This document shows, piece by piece, positions 17,981-29,998 of a stretch of 64,000 nt of DNA. The notes beneath the pieces were generated by a model, which saw nothing but the letters and a program-made list of their open reading frames with translations, was not told where the DNA came from and ran no database searches. The stretch comes from Falsihalocynthiibacter arcticus (GTDB lineage: Bacteria > Pseudomonadota > Alphaproteobacteria > Rhodobacterales > Rhodobacteraceae), in NCBI RefSeq assembly GCF_000812665.2, contig NZ_CP014327.1:3873501-3937500 (forward strand), read 5' to 3'. Positions within the stretch are counted from its first letter, which is position 1. Each line of letters begins with the position of its first letter. The position numbers were made by a program, and so were the translations under genes.

Positions 17981-19597
17981 CTATTCCACAGAGGATGCAA
18001 TTGGATCAACCGCGCGCAGTGACAACGCTGCGATTGTCAGCGTCGGATTTGCCGTGGCCGAAGTCGGAAAGACGCCTGATCCCAGAAGGAACAGGTTGCT
18101 GTGATCAAAACTACGCAAATCCGCATCAACCACTGAAACTTGCGGATTTGACCCCATACGGACCGTACCAATAATATGGCCTGCCCCCTGAATATCGGGA
18201 GAATGCTGCACGTTCTTGGCTCCCAACATTTCAAACACTTCGTCGTGTGCTTCTTCCGCTGCCTTTAGGCCGGCGCGTGTATAATCGGAATAGTCATAGT
18301 TAATGACCGGCAGCGGCATTCCGTTGGCGTCACGTTTTTCTGGATCCAGCGTCACACGGTTTTTCGCATCTGGGGATTGTTCTACTAGGGAAGCAAGACG
18401 GATATGTCGTGACGTTTTATCTTTGATTGCGGCGTCTAGTTCATCCCCACGCAAACCTTGTTTAGCCAAATCTTCAACGGTAGACTGCGGTGCGCCCGTC
18501 GGCCAGCTGTGGCCGTCATTGCCGATTTCAATACGAAACGCTGCATGATTCTTACGGAAATCACCGTCACGCAAGTTTTCGATCCCAGAGGTAGAAAGCG
18601 GACCGCGATAAGGCCAGACAGGTTCCGCTGCTTCCGCCCAGCTAAGTCGGCTGGGGTGGTCCATCAAGTTGCGACCAACCTGATCAGAACTATTGGCGAT
18701 ACCGTTCTCTGCACCTTCCTGAGCTGAATTAAGAAGCAAGCGCGGCGTTTCGATCCCATGTGCCGCAACAACAAAAACTTTGCCCGACGCGATTCCGGTA
18801 CTGCCATCAGCGCGGCGAAAATCGACAGATATGATTTTGCCATCTTGACCAAGGTTCAGTTTGGTTGCTGTCGTCTGGTCATAGACTGTTGCACCAGCGG
18901 CTTCTGCCTGGGCAACATGGACTGTGGCATCGTATTTGGCCTGAATAGGGCAGACCGGAATACAAGATGCGTTGCCGCAACATTCCGGGCGGTCGGCATG
19001 AAAGGTTGAGTTTCGGCCCTGAGGTGTTGCACGAACTTCAAATTTTGACTCCTCCAGCGCCGCTGCAAATTTCTTATCCAAGTAGGACATCGGTATCTCG
19101 CCCATTGGGTAGTCACCGGAGCGTGGGGAACCTAGATCAATAGAACTGTTACCCGCCACACCAATTTCTTGTTCGGCAGCGAGATAGAAAGGTTCAAGAT
19201 CATCATAATCAATAGGCCAATCCACGGCCTGCCCATAAAGGCTTTGAGTTTTGAAATCTGAAGGCACGTTGCGCAGCGTTGTTCCAAGCCAGTGCCACGT
19301 TGTACCGCCGACCACCTTCACATATGTCGAACGGAACAGTTCTGGACCTTTTTGCTGGTAATAGTCTTCGATCTTATGGCTTAGCGGGTGCGGTGCGGTA
19401 TCATCGTTCGGATATGCGGATTCAGGAACCTTGATGGCCGCGTTCCAAAATTTATCTACTGCATCGAACCGATCAATGCGCTTTCCAGTTTCCAGAAACG
19501 CAACGCTCAAGCCTTTTTCAGCAAGCTTCGATCCAGCGATTGCACCAGCAACACCAGTGCCGATGATAAGGATGTCTGCGGTAATGTCGTCTGCCAT
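17981..19597 (-). CDS. GMC-family FAD sugar dehydrogenase, large subunit
   Basis: A 538-residue flavoprotein related to the large subunits of membrane-bound fructose, sorbitol and gluconate dehydrogenases. The FAD-binding Rossmann motif is DILIIGTGVAGAIAGSKLAE at residues 8-27. VVGGTTWHW is a GMC signature region. A Cys-rich loop (CCGNASCIPVCPIQAKYD) is typical of these multi-subunit enzymes. The catalytic His lies in GAGHIIGTVRMG and the Asn in TANPTLTI. It has no signal peptide of its own and probably leaves the cell bound to the Tat-exported small subunit encoded just upstream. AAGGAG precedes the ATG. The substrate is unknown. No cytochrome c subunit gene is adjacent. Confidence 0.88.
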   Translation of the reverse strand: MADDITADILIIGTGVAGAIAGSKLAEKGLSVAFLETGKRIDRFDAVDKFWNAAIKVPESAYPNDDTAPHPLSHKIEDYYQQKGPELFRSTYVKVVGGTTWHWLGTTLRNVPSDFKTQSLYGQAVDWPIDYDDLEPFYLAAEQEIGVAGNSSIDLGSPRSGDYPMGEIPMSYLDKKFAAALEESKFEVRATPQGRNSTFHADRPECCGNASCIPVCPIQAKYDATVHVAQAEAAGATVYDQTTATKLNLGQDGKIISVDFRRADGSTGIASGKVFVVAAHGIETPRLLLNSAQEGAENGIANSSDQVGRNLMDHPSRLSWAEAAEPVWPYRGPLSTSGIENLRDGDFRKNHAAFRIEIGNDGHSWPTGAPQSTVEDLAKQGLRGDELDAAIKDKTSRHIRLASLVEQSPDAKNRVTLDPEKRDANGMPLPVINYDYSDYTRAGLKAAEEAHDEVFEMLGAKNVQHSPDIQGAGHIIGTVRMGSNPQVSVVDADLRSFDHSNLFLLGSGVFPTSATANPTLTIAALSLRAVDPIASSVE

Positions 19598-19640
19598 GTT
19601 CGTGGCTCCTTAATATCTTGAAATTTTAGAAGTTTCGCGA

Positions 19641-20069
19641 TTAGATTTCCGGGACATCAGCCCAATATCCAACACCGCCGCCGCAATAGCCCATTGGTTT
19701 AGTATACGTCATTGCATACCACATCTGGGCGTCAGTGTAGGTGACAACCTGCTCGCTATCAGGATTGGGGGACGTACCACTGTACCATTTCCCCACGATA
19801 TCATTGGCCAAATCGTCGTTACCCTGACCATTGACCAAAGCCGCAACCGCGTCACCTTTGCCGGCAGTTTCGTATGCTTCAAGCATCGCTGCGGCAAAAT
19901 CTGCATCAAGTTTATCAACCTGAGTGAGATCTTGGGATAGCTTTAGGAACGCGTCTGTATCAATTTCTTGGGCTGATACGTACGAAGGCCATTGTGTGAC
20001 GACCAAAATAGCTGACGTTGATGCTGCAGTCAGAAGGTGACGACGGGTCATCTGTGTTGTTATGGTCAT
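19641..20069 (-). CDS. Sugar dehydrogenase complex small subunit (FAD-SLDH type), Tat signal
   Basis: A 142-residue protein with a twin-arginine signal (MTRRHLLTAASTSAILV). The mature domain contains WYSGTSP and the C-terminal MWYAMTYTKPMGYCGGGVGYW, as in the small subunits of sorbitol and fructose dehydrogenases. It escorts the flavoprotein to the periplasm and stabilises it. It lies 43 bases upstream of the large subunit, clearly in the same operon. AAGGAT precedes the ATG. Confidence 0.85.
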   Translation of the reverse strand: MTITTQMTRRHLLTAASTSAILVVTQWPSYVSAQEIDTDAFLKLSQDLTQVDKLDADFAAAMLEAYETAGKGDAVAALVNGQGNDDLANDIVGKWYSGTSPNPDSEQVVTYTDAQMWYAMTYTKPMGYCGGGVGYWADVPEI

Positions 20070-20473
20070 TTTTTAGATCCTTAATTTTTTCCTTGGAAGT
20101 CATCCAGTTTTTTGGATTTTTGAGCAAAACGTTCTGAAGCTATTGGTGCATTCACAAGATTTTTTGCAATGCAGTCATCTCACTAAATATTTTCATAATG
20201 ATTGCTGTACGATATTATTTTTTGCACATAAGCATCATCAGGATTCTATTATCATTTGGCCAAACGTGCAGACCCTTCGCGTCTTTTGGATTGTGCGAAG
20301 CGTGACCACGAGTACTCGGAGCTCGGAGCTCGGAGCTCGTTTCGAAATAGCTAGCCTTTTAATGGCACAAGGCTAGCGGCATGCCCTAACCAACCCTAGT
20401 CTGTTTCCTCTGATAATGCCATCCTTATGGGGCGCACCCTGCAATTATCACTGACTTAAAATGACGGCACGGT
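20070..20473. other. Intergenic region with (CTCGGAG)n short tandem repeat
   Basis: No gene is supported in these 400 bases. It holds the promoter region of the dehydrogenase operon (AT-rich, about 20090-20260) and a tandem 7-mer CTCGGAG repeated about 3.6 times at 20315-20339. Confidence 0.5.
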
Positions 20474-21379
20474 TCAACTCAACACATGGTTTGTTACAGG
20501 CAACGCAGCGGGCGGAGTTCGATCCAGCGCTTCAGACACCGATATCTCAATTGTCCGGCACATCGCGTCAAGCGGCAGACCGTTTTGTACATTGCGAAAC
20601 GGTAACTCCAACTCGTTCGTCACAGCTTGCAGGCCAAAGAACACATAGACCACAACGGCGGCAAATATTGGGGCGAACCAGCCAGTCGCTTCGATCAGTG
20701 CGAAGGGAAGCAGCCAGCAATAAAGATAAGTCGTCCGGCGGACCAACAGAGAGTAAACAAACGGCAGAGGCGTGGTGAAAACCCTTTCACACCCTGCTTG
20801 TGACAATGCCAAAGATGACAGCGTTTGCGAGATCGTCATCTGGCCGAACCCGCTGACTGCATCCTCTTTGATCAGCATGCCAATCTTGTCGGCCATCGAC
20901 CGTAACGCTGCATCTGCGGGGTTTTGTCGGGCGATCATTGCGTCGGCATTTTCTTCGCCAACCCAGTCGACGATATCCGCCTTCACATCGACACCTCGCA
21001 AAAAACCACGGTGCAAATGCGCAAAAGCGACAGCGAAGGACAGTATTTGTTCGCGATCTTCACCTTTACCAACAAAGACACTCATGTGCCGCCCCAGATT
21101 GCGCACATCTGCGATCATTGCACCCCAAAGTTTGCGGGCCTCCCACCACCGATCATAGGCAGCGTTGTTGCGAAACCCGAGGAACAGCGAGAGTGCGACA
21201 CCAAATATCCCCATCGCGCCGATAGATATACGCGGCAACGGGACCACATATCGATCCAGCAGCGTTACAACGACAGAAAGAAGAGCGATGCTGATGATCC
21301 GGCCAATGATTTTCGGCACGACCGAGCCTTGCATTACAAAGAACAGCTTTAGGGTTGACGGGTGTTCTCTGACGATCAC
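20474..21379 (-). CDS. Bestrophin-like anion channel family protein
   Basis: A 301-residue bestrophin/UPF0187 (RFP-TM) membrane protein. Visible family features are the N-terminal helix pair with SIGAMGIFGVALSLFLGFRNN, then AYDRWWEARKLWG, and the later PFGLQ-equivalent segment VFFGLQAVTNELELPF. Bacterial members form pentameric ion channels. The start is a GTG that overlaps the LysR stop in GTGA (21376-21379), so it is translationally coupled to the regulator. Confidence 0.9.
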   Translation of the reverse strand: MIVREHPSTLKLFFVMQGSVVPKIIGRIISIALLSVVVTLLDRYVVPLPRISIGAMGIFGVALSLFLGFRNNAAYDRWWEARKLWGAMIADVRNLGRHMSVFVGKGEDREQILSFAVAFAHLHRGFLRGVDVKADIVDWVGEENADAMIARQNPADAALRSMADKIGMLIKEDAVSGFGQMTISQTLSSLALSQAGCERVFTTPLPFVYSLLVRRTTYLYCWLLPFALIEATGWFAPIFAAVVVYVFFGLQAVTNELELPFRNVQNGLPLDAMCRTIEISVSEALDRTPPAALPVTNHVLS

Positions 21380-22287
21380 TTGAGTATCCTATTCGCTTTT
21401 GGCATCATGTCTTGTGTTTGTCCCAAACCCTCGCTCAGATGATCCAGAAGCAACCGCACTTTGGGTGAAAGGTGGCGATTGTGCGGGTAGATCGCCCAGA
21501 TACCGTCGTCGGGCGCGCAGAAGTTTTCTAGGATCGGGACCAACCGGCCTGCTGCAATATCTGCGCGAACATAATAGTCTGGAAGTTGGATAATTCCGAT
21601 GCCCTTAGTTGCAGCATCGACGAGCGCCCAGCCACTGTTACAACGAATATTGCCTTTGACGCGGATGTGGCGGGGCTTACCTTTTTCTTGAAACCGCCAG
21701 GTGTCCAGTGTGCCTTGCAGGCAATTGTGCCGGTCTAACTCGGACAGGGTATATGGCGCGCCCTGCCCTGCAAGATAAGAGGGAGACGCGCAGACATAGT
21801 GTGTGCGGGATGCCAGCCGTTTGGCCATCATCGTGCTGTCTTCCAATTCGCCCAAGCGGATCGCCAAATCATAGCTTTCTGCCACCAGGTCAACCATCTG
21901 ATTGGTCAATATTAGCATCACATTCAACTCGGGATAAAGCGCGACAAAGTCGTTGATCAGCGGCGCAATTCTGGATTCGCCGTAGGTCACGGGCGCGGTC
22001 AGGTTAAGCCTGCCTTTGGGGGTCTCGTGCAGATCGGTGATGGCACGGTCAGCATCTGCCAGCCCATCTAGAACCTGTCGGCAATGATAGTAATAGATTT
22101 GCCCTGTATCGGTGATCGAAACCTTGCGCGTGGTGCGATAAAACAGTTTGACGCCCAGCCGTGCTTCGAGTGCCCCAATTTGACGGCTGACCTGCGCCGT
22201 GGAAATCCCCAAGCGGTTGGCGGCGGCGGTAAAGCTCTCGGCTTCGGCGACTGCGACGAATTCTGAAATGCCTTCCCAAATTGCCAA
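21376..22287 (-). CDS. LysR-family transcriptional regulator
   Basis: A 303-residue LTTR. The N-terminal winged helix-turn-helix reads SFTAAANRLGISTAQVSRQIGALEARLGVKLFYRT (split here: positions 19-53). A substrate-binding domain occupies about residues 90-290. The start is TTG at 22287 with AGAGGAAA upstream. It is transcribed away from frmA, and a near-perfect 26-bp palindrome lies between them, so it probably controls itself, the bestrophin gene and possibly frmA-fghA. Confidence 0.92.
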   Translation of the reverse strand: MAIWEGISEFVAVAEAESFTAAANRLGISTAQVSRQIGALEARLGVKLFYRTTRKVSITDTGQIYYYHCRQVLDGLADADRAITDLHETPKGRLNLTAPVTYGESRIAPLINDFVALYPELNVMLILTNQMVDLVAESYDLAIRLGELEDSTMMAKRLASRTHYVCASPSYLAGQGAPYTLSELDRHNCLQGTLDTWRFQEKGKPRHIRVKGNIRCNSGWALVDAATKGIGIIQLPDYYVRADIAAGRLVPILENFCAPDDGIWAIYPHNRHLSPKVRLLLDHLSEGLGQTQDMMPKANRILK

Positions 22288-22320
22288 AATTGTTTCCTCT
22301 ACCGCTGATCCAAGTGATTT

Positions 22321-22346
22321 TGACTATTACTGTACGGTAATAGTCA
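22321..22346. promoter_or_regulatory. 26-bp palindromic operator between LysR gene and frmA
   Basis: Arms TGACTATTAC (22321-22330) and GTAATAGTCA (22337-22346) are exact inverted repeats around TGTACG. The site is 34 bases upstream of the LysR start and 85 bases upstream of frmA. It is a likely binding site of the divergently encoded LysR protein. Confidence 0.7.
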
Positions 22347-22425
22347 TTTGCGCAAATGCCCAATTATCCTTTGGCGGAAATAGTGTAAAACGTCAATCGC
22401 AAACCGCCGCACCAGAAAAAAGTGA

Positions 22426-23559
<1,134 letters not shown>

Positions 23560-23619
23560 ACAAAAAGATCGGTCGCACCAATTTTGGCGTGGCCTCAACT
23601 TTTGAACGGCAGGTGCAGC

Positions 23620-24459
23620 ATGTCACTGGAGAACACGAACGTTAACAAGAGTTTCGGCGGCTGGACCAAGCACTACGCCCACCGCTCAACCACGCTGAAC
23701 TGCGATATGCGGTTTGCGATCCATCTGCCGCCCCAAACTGCAAACGGACAAAAAGTACCCGTAATTTACTGGCTTTCTGGGCTAACCTGCACTGATGAGA
23801 ACTTCATGCAAAAGGGGGGTGCCCAACGCATGGCCGCAGCGCTTGGCATCGCAATCGTCGCGCCAGACACCAGTCCGCGCGGCACAGATGTGGCCGACGA
23901 TGATAGCTATGATCTTGGTAAAGGTGCCGGATTTTACGTCAACGCGACACAGGCACCGTGGAACCGCCACTATCACATGTATGACTATGTGCTGAACGAA
24001 CTGCCCCAGTTGATCGAAACCACCTTTCCAGTCAGCGACAAAAGGTCTATTTTTGGTCATTCTATGGGCGGGCATGGTGCGCTTGTTATGGCACTTCGAA
24101 ATCCTGAAAGATTTCAATCCGTGTCCGCCTTCAGCCCGATTGCAAACCCTGTGGATTGCCCTTGGGGACAGAAAGCGCTCACAGCCTATCTGGGTAAAGA
24201 TACCGCCGCTTGGGCAGACTACGACGCGAGTATTCTGATGCGCAAAGCTGACGTACTTGTGCCCGCGCTCGTTGATCAAGGCGAGGCCGACGAGTTTCTA
24301 GAAGATCAACTGAAACCTGAGGCATTAGAAGCGGCGGCAAAGGCGAGCGGCTATCCTTTGAAGCTAAACCGTCGCGATGGCTATGATCACAGCTACTACT
24401 TCATAGCCAGTTATATCGAAGACCACCTGCTGTTTCACGCTGGGCATTTAAATCTTTAG
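23620..24459 (+). CDS. fghA: S-formylglutathione hydrolase
   Basis: Alpha/beta hydrolase (esterase D family) of 279 residues that hydrolyses S-formylglutathione to formate and glutathione. The nucleophile elbow is FGHSMGGHGALV, and the active-site His lies in YDHSYYFI near the C-terminus. The oxyanion-region motif WLSGLTCTDENF is present. The ATG at 23620 is chosen because it matches the usual N-terminus (ENTNVNKSFGGW). It forms an operon with frmA. Confidence 0.95.
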   Translation: MSLENTNVNKSFGGWTKHYAHRSTTLNCDMRFAIHLPPQTANGQKVPVIYWLSGLTCTDENFMQKGGAQRMAAALGIAIVAPDTSPRGTDVADDDSYDLGKGAGFYVNATQAPWNRHYHMYDYVLNELPQLIETTFPVSDKRSIFGHSMGGHGALVMALRNPERFQSVSAFSPIANPVDCPWGQKALTAYLGKDTAAWADYDASILMRKADVLVPALVDQGEADEFLEDQLKPEALEAAAKASGYPLKLNRRDGYDHSYYFIASYIEDHLLFHAGHLNL

Positions 24460-24478
24460 ACTTCTAGGGAGATCATCC

Positions 24479-24976
24479 ATGAGTAAGGCATTCACAAAAG
24501 AAGAGGACGGTGACGAAAGTATTCGACTGGACGACCTGCCACAAAGTCCGCATCCAAATTTGGTCACGCCGTCAGGCCTCGCTACTTTGAATGCGCGACT
24601 GAGTGAACGCCGGAGGGATCTGGCAAAGCTAAAGGAGACCCCTGATGCATTTGACACGAAGCAAGCCGTCGCAGTCACAGAGCGAGACATTCGCTTTCTC
24701 GAAGGGCGCATTAGTCGGGCCATTGTTCCTGATCCCAAAAACCACCAAACTGATATCGTTGCCTTTGGGGCAGAGGTTGATGTCATGACCGAGGACGACA
24801 CGCGGCGAACATTTCGAATTGTAGGAGAGGACGAAGCCGACCCAGTTCAAGGCCTTATCGCTCCCTACTCACCTCTTGGTGTTGCCCTACTTGGAGCCGA
24901 ACTCGGCAGCATCGTCGAGTGGCGCAAACCTGCCAGCACAGTTGACCTAGAGATCCTTGCGATACGGTTTCCATAG
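24479..24976 (+). CDS. GreA/GreB-family transcript cleavage factor-like protein
   Basis: A 165-residue protein. The N-terminal half is predicted coiled coil (LATLNARLSERRRDLAKLKE onwards to about residue 85). The C-terminal GreA/GreB domain includes YSPLGVALLGAELGSIVEW. Such proteins bind the RNA polymerase secondary channel. The N-terminal extension and short coiled coil suggest a Gre-like paralogue instead of canonical GreA. GGGAGA precedes the ATG, 19 bases after fghA. Confidence 0.82.
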   Translation: MSKAFTKEEDGDESIRLDDLPQSPHPNLVTPSGLATLNARLSERRRDLAKLKETPDAFDTKQAVAVTERDIRFLEGRISRAIVPDPKNHQTDIVAFGAEVDVMTEDDTRRTFRIVGEDEADPVQGLIAPYSPLGVALLGAELGSIVEWRKPASTVDLEILAIRFP

Positions 24977-25386
24977 AAAACACCAGCTGGGTGAGCGCAC
25001 GCAATCCGGTTTGGAGACACTTTCTTGCATAATTTTGCGGCAAAGGGATGACTATTGGAAATGCAAAATTCAGTGATGATTTCAAACCAGATGCAGTGCA
25101 TCAAATAACGACTCGTCACAATTAGGCCCAAACTCACCCCACTTCAAAAGTCGCAGTTCAACTAGCGATTACACACGATGAAAGGCCTATCTGTTCAACT
25201 CTAAACAGAACAGATCACCCCTTTTATCAATCAAAACGAGGCTGGTTGTGCAAGTTCTCAGCCTTTTCCATTGAACGCCCTCGCCGATCCGATGCTAATC
25301 TGTTTAGCAGCTCCACTCGAAGAAAGGTGGCCAACTCGATTGAACGCACTATATATTCGGTGATGTAAACAAATAGGATAGCAAGA
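24977..25386. other. Intergenic region, no gene seen
   Basis: About 400 bases without a convincing reading frame or clear hairpin. It contains the promoter and the AGGATAGC ribosome site of the PLP-enzyme gene at its end. Confidence 0.4.
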
Positions 25387-26514
25387 ATGACTCACCAAGG
25401 CTCCACAGTTGATCCAGACGGTTTGGCGGAATTTTCAGTCGTGTTTACGGACCGATCTCTCAACCATATGTCTAAATCCTTTCAACGCGTTATGAACGAT
25501 ATCTCTGGTATGTTGAAATCCGTTTACGCAGCGCAGGGTGTGGCCCTTGTTCCTAGTGGCGGCACCTACGCGATGGAAGCAGTTGCACGCCAATTTGTCA
25601 ACAATCGCAAGGCTTTGGTTATTCGGAACGGGTGGTTTTCTTATCGCTGGACGCAGATATTTGAAGCGGGGGATATTCCGGCCTCGTCCACCGTCCTTAA
25701 GGCACGCCGCACAGGTAACCACCATCAAGCCCCCTTCTCTCCCCCGCCGATTCAGGATGTGGTTAAGACTATTTTGGATGAGCAGCCAGACGTGGTTTTT
25801 GCGCCCCATGTCGAGACATCTTCCGGCATCATGCTCACCGAAGATTACATTCGCGAGATCACAACGGCGGTTCATTCCTATGGCGGCATGTTTGTCCTCG
25901 ACTGTATCGCATCGGGTACTGTTTGGCTTAACATGGACGACCTCGGCATTGACGTTCTGATTTCCGCGCCGCAAAAAGGCTGGAGCGCTTCGCCCTCCTC
26001 GGGCTTGGTTATGATGAACGATTTGGCGATTGAGCGTCTTGGTCAAACGCAAAGCACAAGCTTTTCTTGTGATCTGGCGAAATGGTTTCAAATCATGCAG
26101 GCCTATGAAAACGGCGGCCATGCCTATCACGCGACAATGCCAACTGACGCATTGGCTAAGTTTCGCGATGCGATGTTGGAAGCCAAGGAGATCGGTTTTG
26201 ACACGTTGAAATCCAATCAGCTTGAATTGGGAGTAAAAACGCGTGAACTTTTGGTTGCGAACGGTTTCCCAAGTGTTGCCGCAGAAGGATTTGCAGCCCC
26301 GGGTGTGGTCGTGTCTTATACCGACGATCCTGCCATCCAAAATGGCGCGAAATTTTCTTCACAGGGTATGCAAATTGCGGCCGGTGTTCCTTTGCAATGT
26401 GATGAGCCAGAAGATTTTCGGACATTCCGCCTTGGGCTTTTTGGTTTGGACAAATTGCAAGACGTTGACAGAGCCGTCGACAAAATCCGCACCGCACTTT
26501 CAAAGCTTAAATAG
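25387..26514 (+). CDS. Class V aminotransferase-fold PLP enzyme
   Basis: A 375-residue fold-type I PLP enzyme of the class V group, which includes alanine-glyoxylate, serine-glyoxylate and aminoethylphosphonate aminotransferases. The PLP phosphate region is PSGGTYAMEAVARQF, the ring-binding Asp is in FVLDCIASG, and the Schiff-base Lys is in SAPQKGWSASPSSG near residue 198. The substrate cannot be told. It is a single gene with AGGATAGC before the ATG. Confidence 0.88.
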   Translation: MTHQGSTVDPDGLAEFSVVFTDRSLNHMSKSFQRVMNDISGMLKSVYAAQGVALVPSGGTYAMEAVARQFVNNRKALVIRNGWFSYRWTQIFEAGDIPASSTVLKARRTGNHHQAPFSPPPIQDVVKTILDEQPDVVFAPHVETSSGIMLTEDYIREITTAVHSYGGMFVLDCIASGTVWLNMDDLGIDVLISAPQKGWSASPSSGLVMMNDLAIERLGQTQSTSFSCDLAKWFQIMQAYENGGHAYHATMPTDALAKFRDAMLEAKEIGFDTLKSNQLELGVKTRELLVANGFPSVAAEGFAAPGVVVSYTDDPAIQNGAKFSSQGMQIAAGVPLQCDEPEDFRTFRLGLFGLDKLQDVDRAVDKIRTALSKLK

Positions 26515-27265
26515 AGGTATGGGATAGTCTGAGACTCGAGCCTAAGGCCCGGATTTAAAACCATGTTTGCTTCACACGGCCGCACTCCAAAACCGGAAGT
26601 CCGGCGGTGTGGGGCTCACGAAACAGTTACATCGCAACACTCATTGGGCCAGATTCTTCGTCCGGGTCAAAGGTGCTAACATGGCCGCCGAAAGTGTGGA
26701 TACTGGATTTATCAAATCGGTTCAAAGATTGTCGCGTGAACTGTGTGATAACTTTGACCAGAAGACTGCAGAAAGAACGAGCAAACCATCCAAACTTCAC
26801 GCGGGCTTCCGACTCGGGCGTCGTCGCATAGTAACGTAGGTATCGGTCAGACCCTTGGTGGTGAATGCCCAATCCTCCATCGTTTCACGCCTCGATCGAT
26901 AGTCATTGCGCTCAGCATGGTACGGTATTCAGTTGGGCTGGACAGTGTGACGCTATGCGGGGCTATCATCGATGTATTACGCCCCAGTAGGCGTGAATGC
27001 GAAGAGGCTTACATAAAAGGGAAGCTGTTTGTCGCGGACTTGATGCATAAGGCTTCCTTCATGGTTTGCGACATTGAGGGCCGAAAGACCTATGATCGCG
27101 AAGTCGGGGTTTGTTATTTCATAATGGAAGATGTACAAAAAATACTTGCAAAACACTATGCGATTAGACGACACCATCCGCTAAGCAGTCATCTAAGCTG
27201 CTTGCGGCTAAGGTCCGGTTTGAGCCCTCTTTACCGGTTGCTGCAGCGGGAAAAAACGTCAGCTT
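26515..27265. other. Decayed region, no assignable gene
   Basis: Several short overlapping open frames on both strands (for example 26627-26872 minus and 26917-27414 plus), none with a recognisable domain or good ribosome site. The degraded LysR end that follows suggests old gene remnants. Confidence 0.4.
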
Positions 27266-27505
27266 TTGTTCAAGTTAGCGTTACAGTATTTAAAGGCCGC
27301 ATTTGGGTTCGGATATTTTCCGCGAAGATCTATCGAGCCAGAAGTCAAAGCTGGTTGGTTGCATTTGATCAAAGACGCACCGTGCTTTGCCTACACTGCG
27401 TACGCGGTATGTAGCGAGATTCAGAGCCACGGGATTGCGGGTTCAACCGCGCGTTTGTTGCAGAAATGTGCGAGTGAGAACCTGAGTATCAGAGTTAAAG
27501 AATAG
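27266..27505 (+). pseudogene. LysR-type regulator, C-terminal fragment
   Basis: This frame reads AAFGFGYFPRRSIEPEVKAGW, followed by APCFAYTAYAV, which matches the end of LysR substrate-binding domains (the GLGIALLP...pELAAGRL pattern and a Y-A-V segment). No HTH-bearing 5' part precedes it in frame. Assignment is by pattern only. Confidence 0.45.
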
Positions 27506-27510
27506 GCGAG

Positions 27511-27534
27511 GCCCGCAGATTGATGTCTGCGGGC
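27511..27534 (-). terminator. Terminator-like hairpin after groEL
   Basis: GCCCGCAG, 8-nt loop, CTGCGGGC: a perfect 8-bp GC-rich stem 17 bases past the groEL stop. Confidence 0.65.
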
Positions 27535-27551
27535 TGCATTTAAGGTGTCGT

Positions 27552-29527
<1,976 letters not shown>

Positions 29528-29579
29528 GGAAATACTCTTTTTGAAGATTTTCGGGGATGGGTGGCATAGTAAGAGACGT

Positions 29580-29608
29580 ACTGGCACTCGCCACACTTGA
29601 GTGCCAGT
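29580..29608. promoter_or_regulatory. CIRCE element (HrcA operator) upstream of groES
   Basis: ACTGGCACTC, 9-bp spacer GCCACACTT, GAGTGCCAGT. This is a perfect 10-bp inverted repeat matching the CIRCE consensus (TTAGCACTC-N9-GAGTGCTAA) with a more GC-rich outer part. It starts 53 bases upstream of the groES ATG, the standard location for HrcA control of heat shock. Confidence 0.92.
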
Positions 29609-29760
29609 ATCAATGAAGTGGCTATGGTGAGAGGCTACTACAATAGGGCGGAGAACTATATTTTGGACTTATCGTCCCGAAGATCAGGCCCGTTGCAGTT
29701 GCCCTCAAAGCACTATTTCACCTTGTTTCCTGCAATTGAAAGTGAGGGTCTGCCAGCGTT

Positions 29761-29841
29761 TTATTTCGCTGTTGCAGAGACTTCCGGTTTCTCTTGTTTA
29801 GGCTTCTTCGCCTCTTTGTTGCTGTTTTTACCTTTAGCCAT
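29761..29841 (-). CDS. Very small basic protein (MAKGK...)
   Basis: A 26-residue Lys-rich protein, MAKGKNSNKEAKKPKQEKPE followed by VSATAK. AAGGA lies 8 bases before the ATG. Similar short proteins starting MAKGQ/MAKGK and rich in Lys, Glu and Pro are annotated in many proteobacteria without known function. It lies upstream of groES on the same strand. Confidence 0.65.
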   Translation of the reverse strand: MAKGKNSNKEAKKPKQEKPEVSATAK

Positions 29842-29998
29842 GGAATGTCCTTCCAGAATGCAGCTATCCGGTGCTGGAATGGCAACGGCTTGACTGCGGT
29901 CGTCCACCCATTGCCCTTAGAGGACGCAAAGTCTGCTAACTGCCCTTAATGTCGAGTGCTGCGATTGAAGCTAAGTCTCAAGCCGACCTCTAGCGCAG

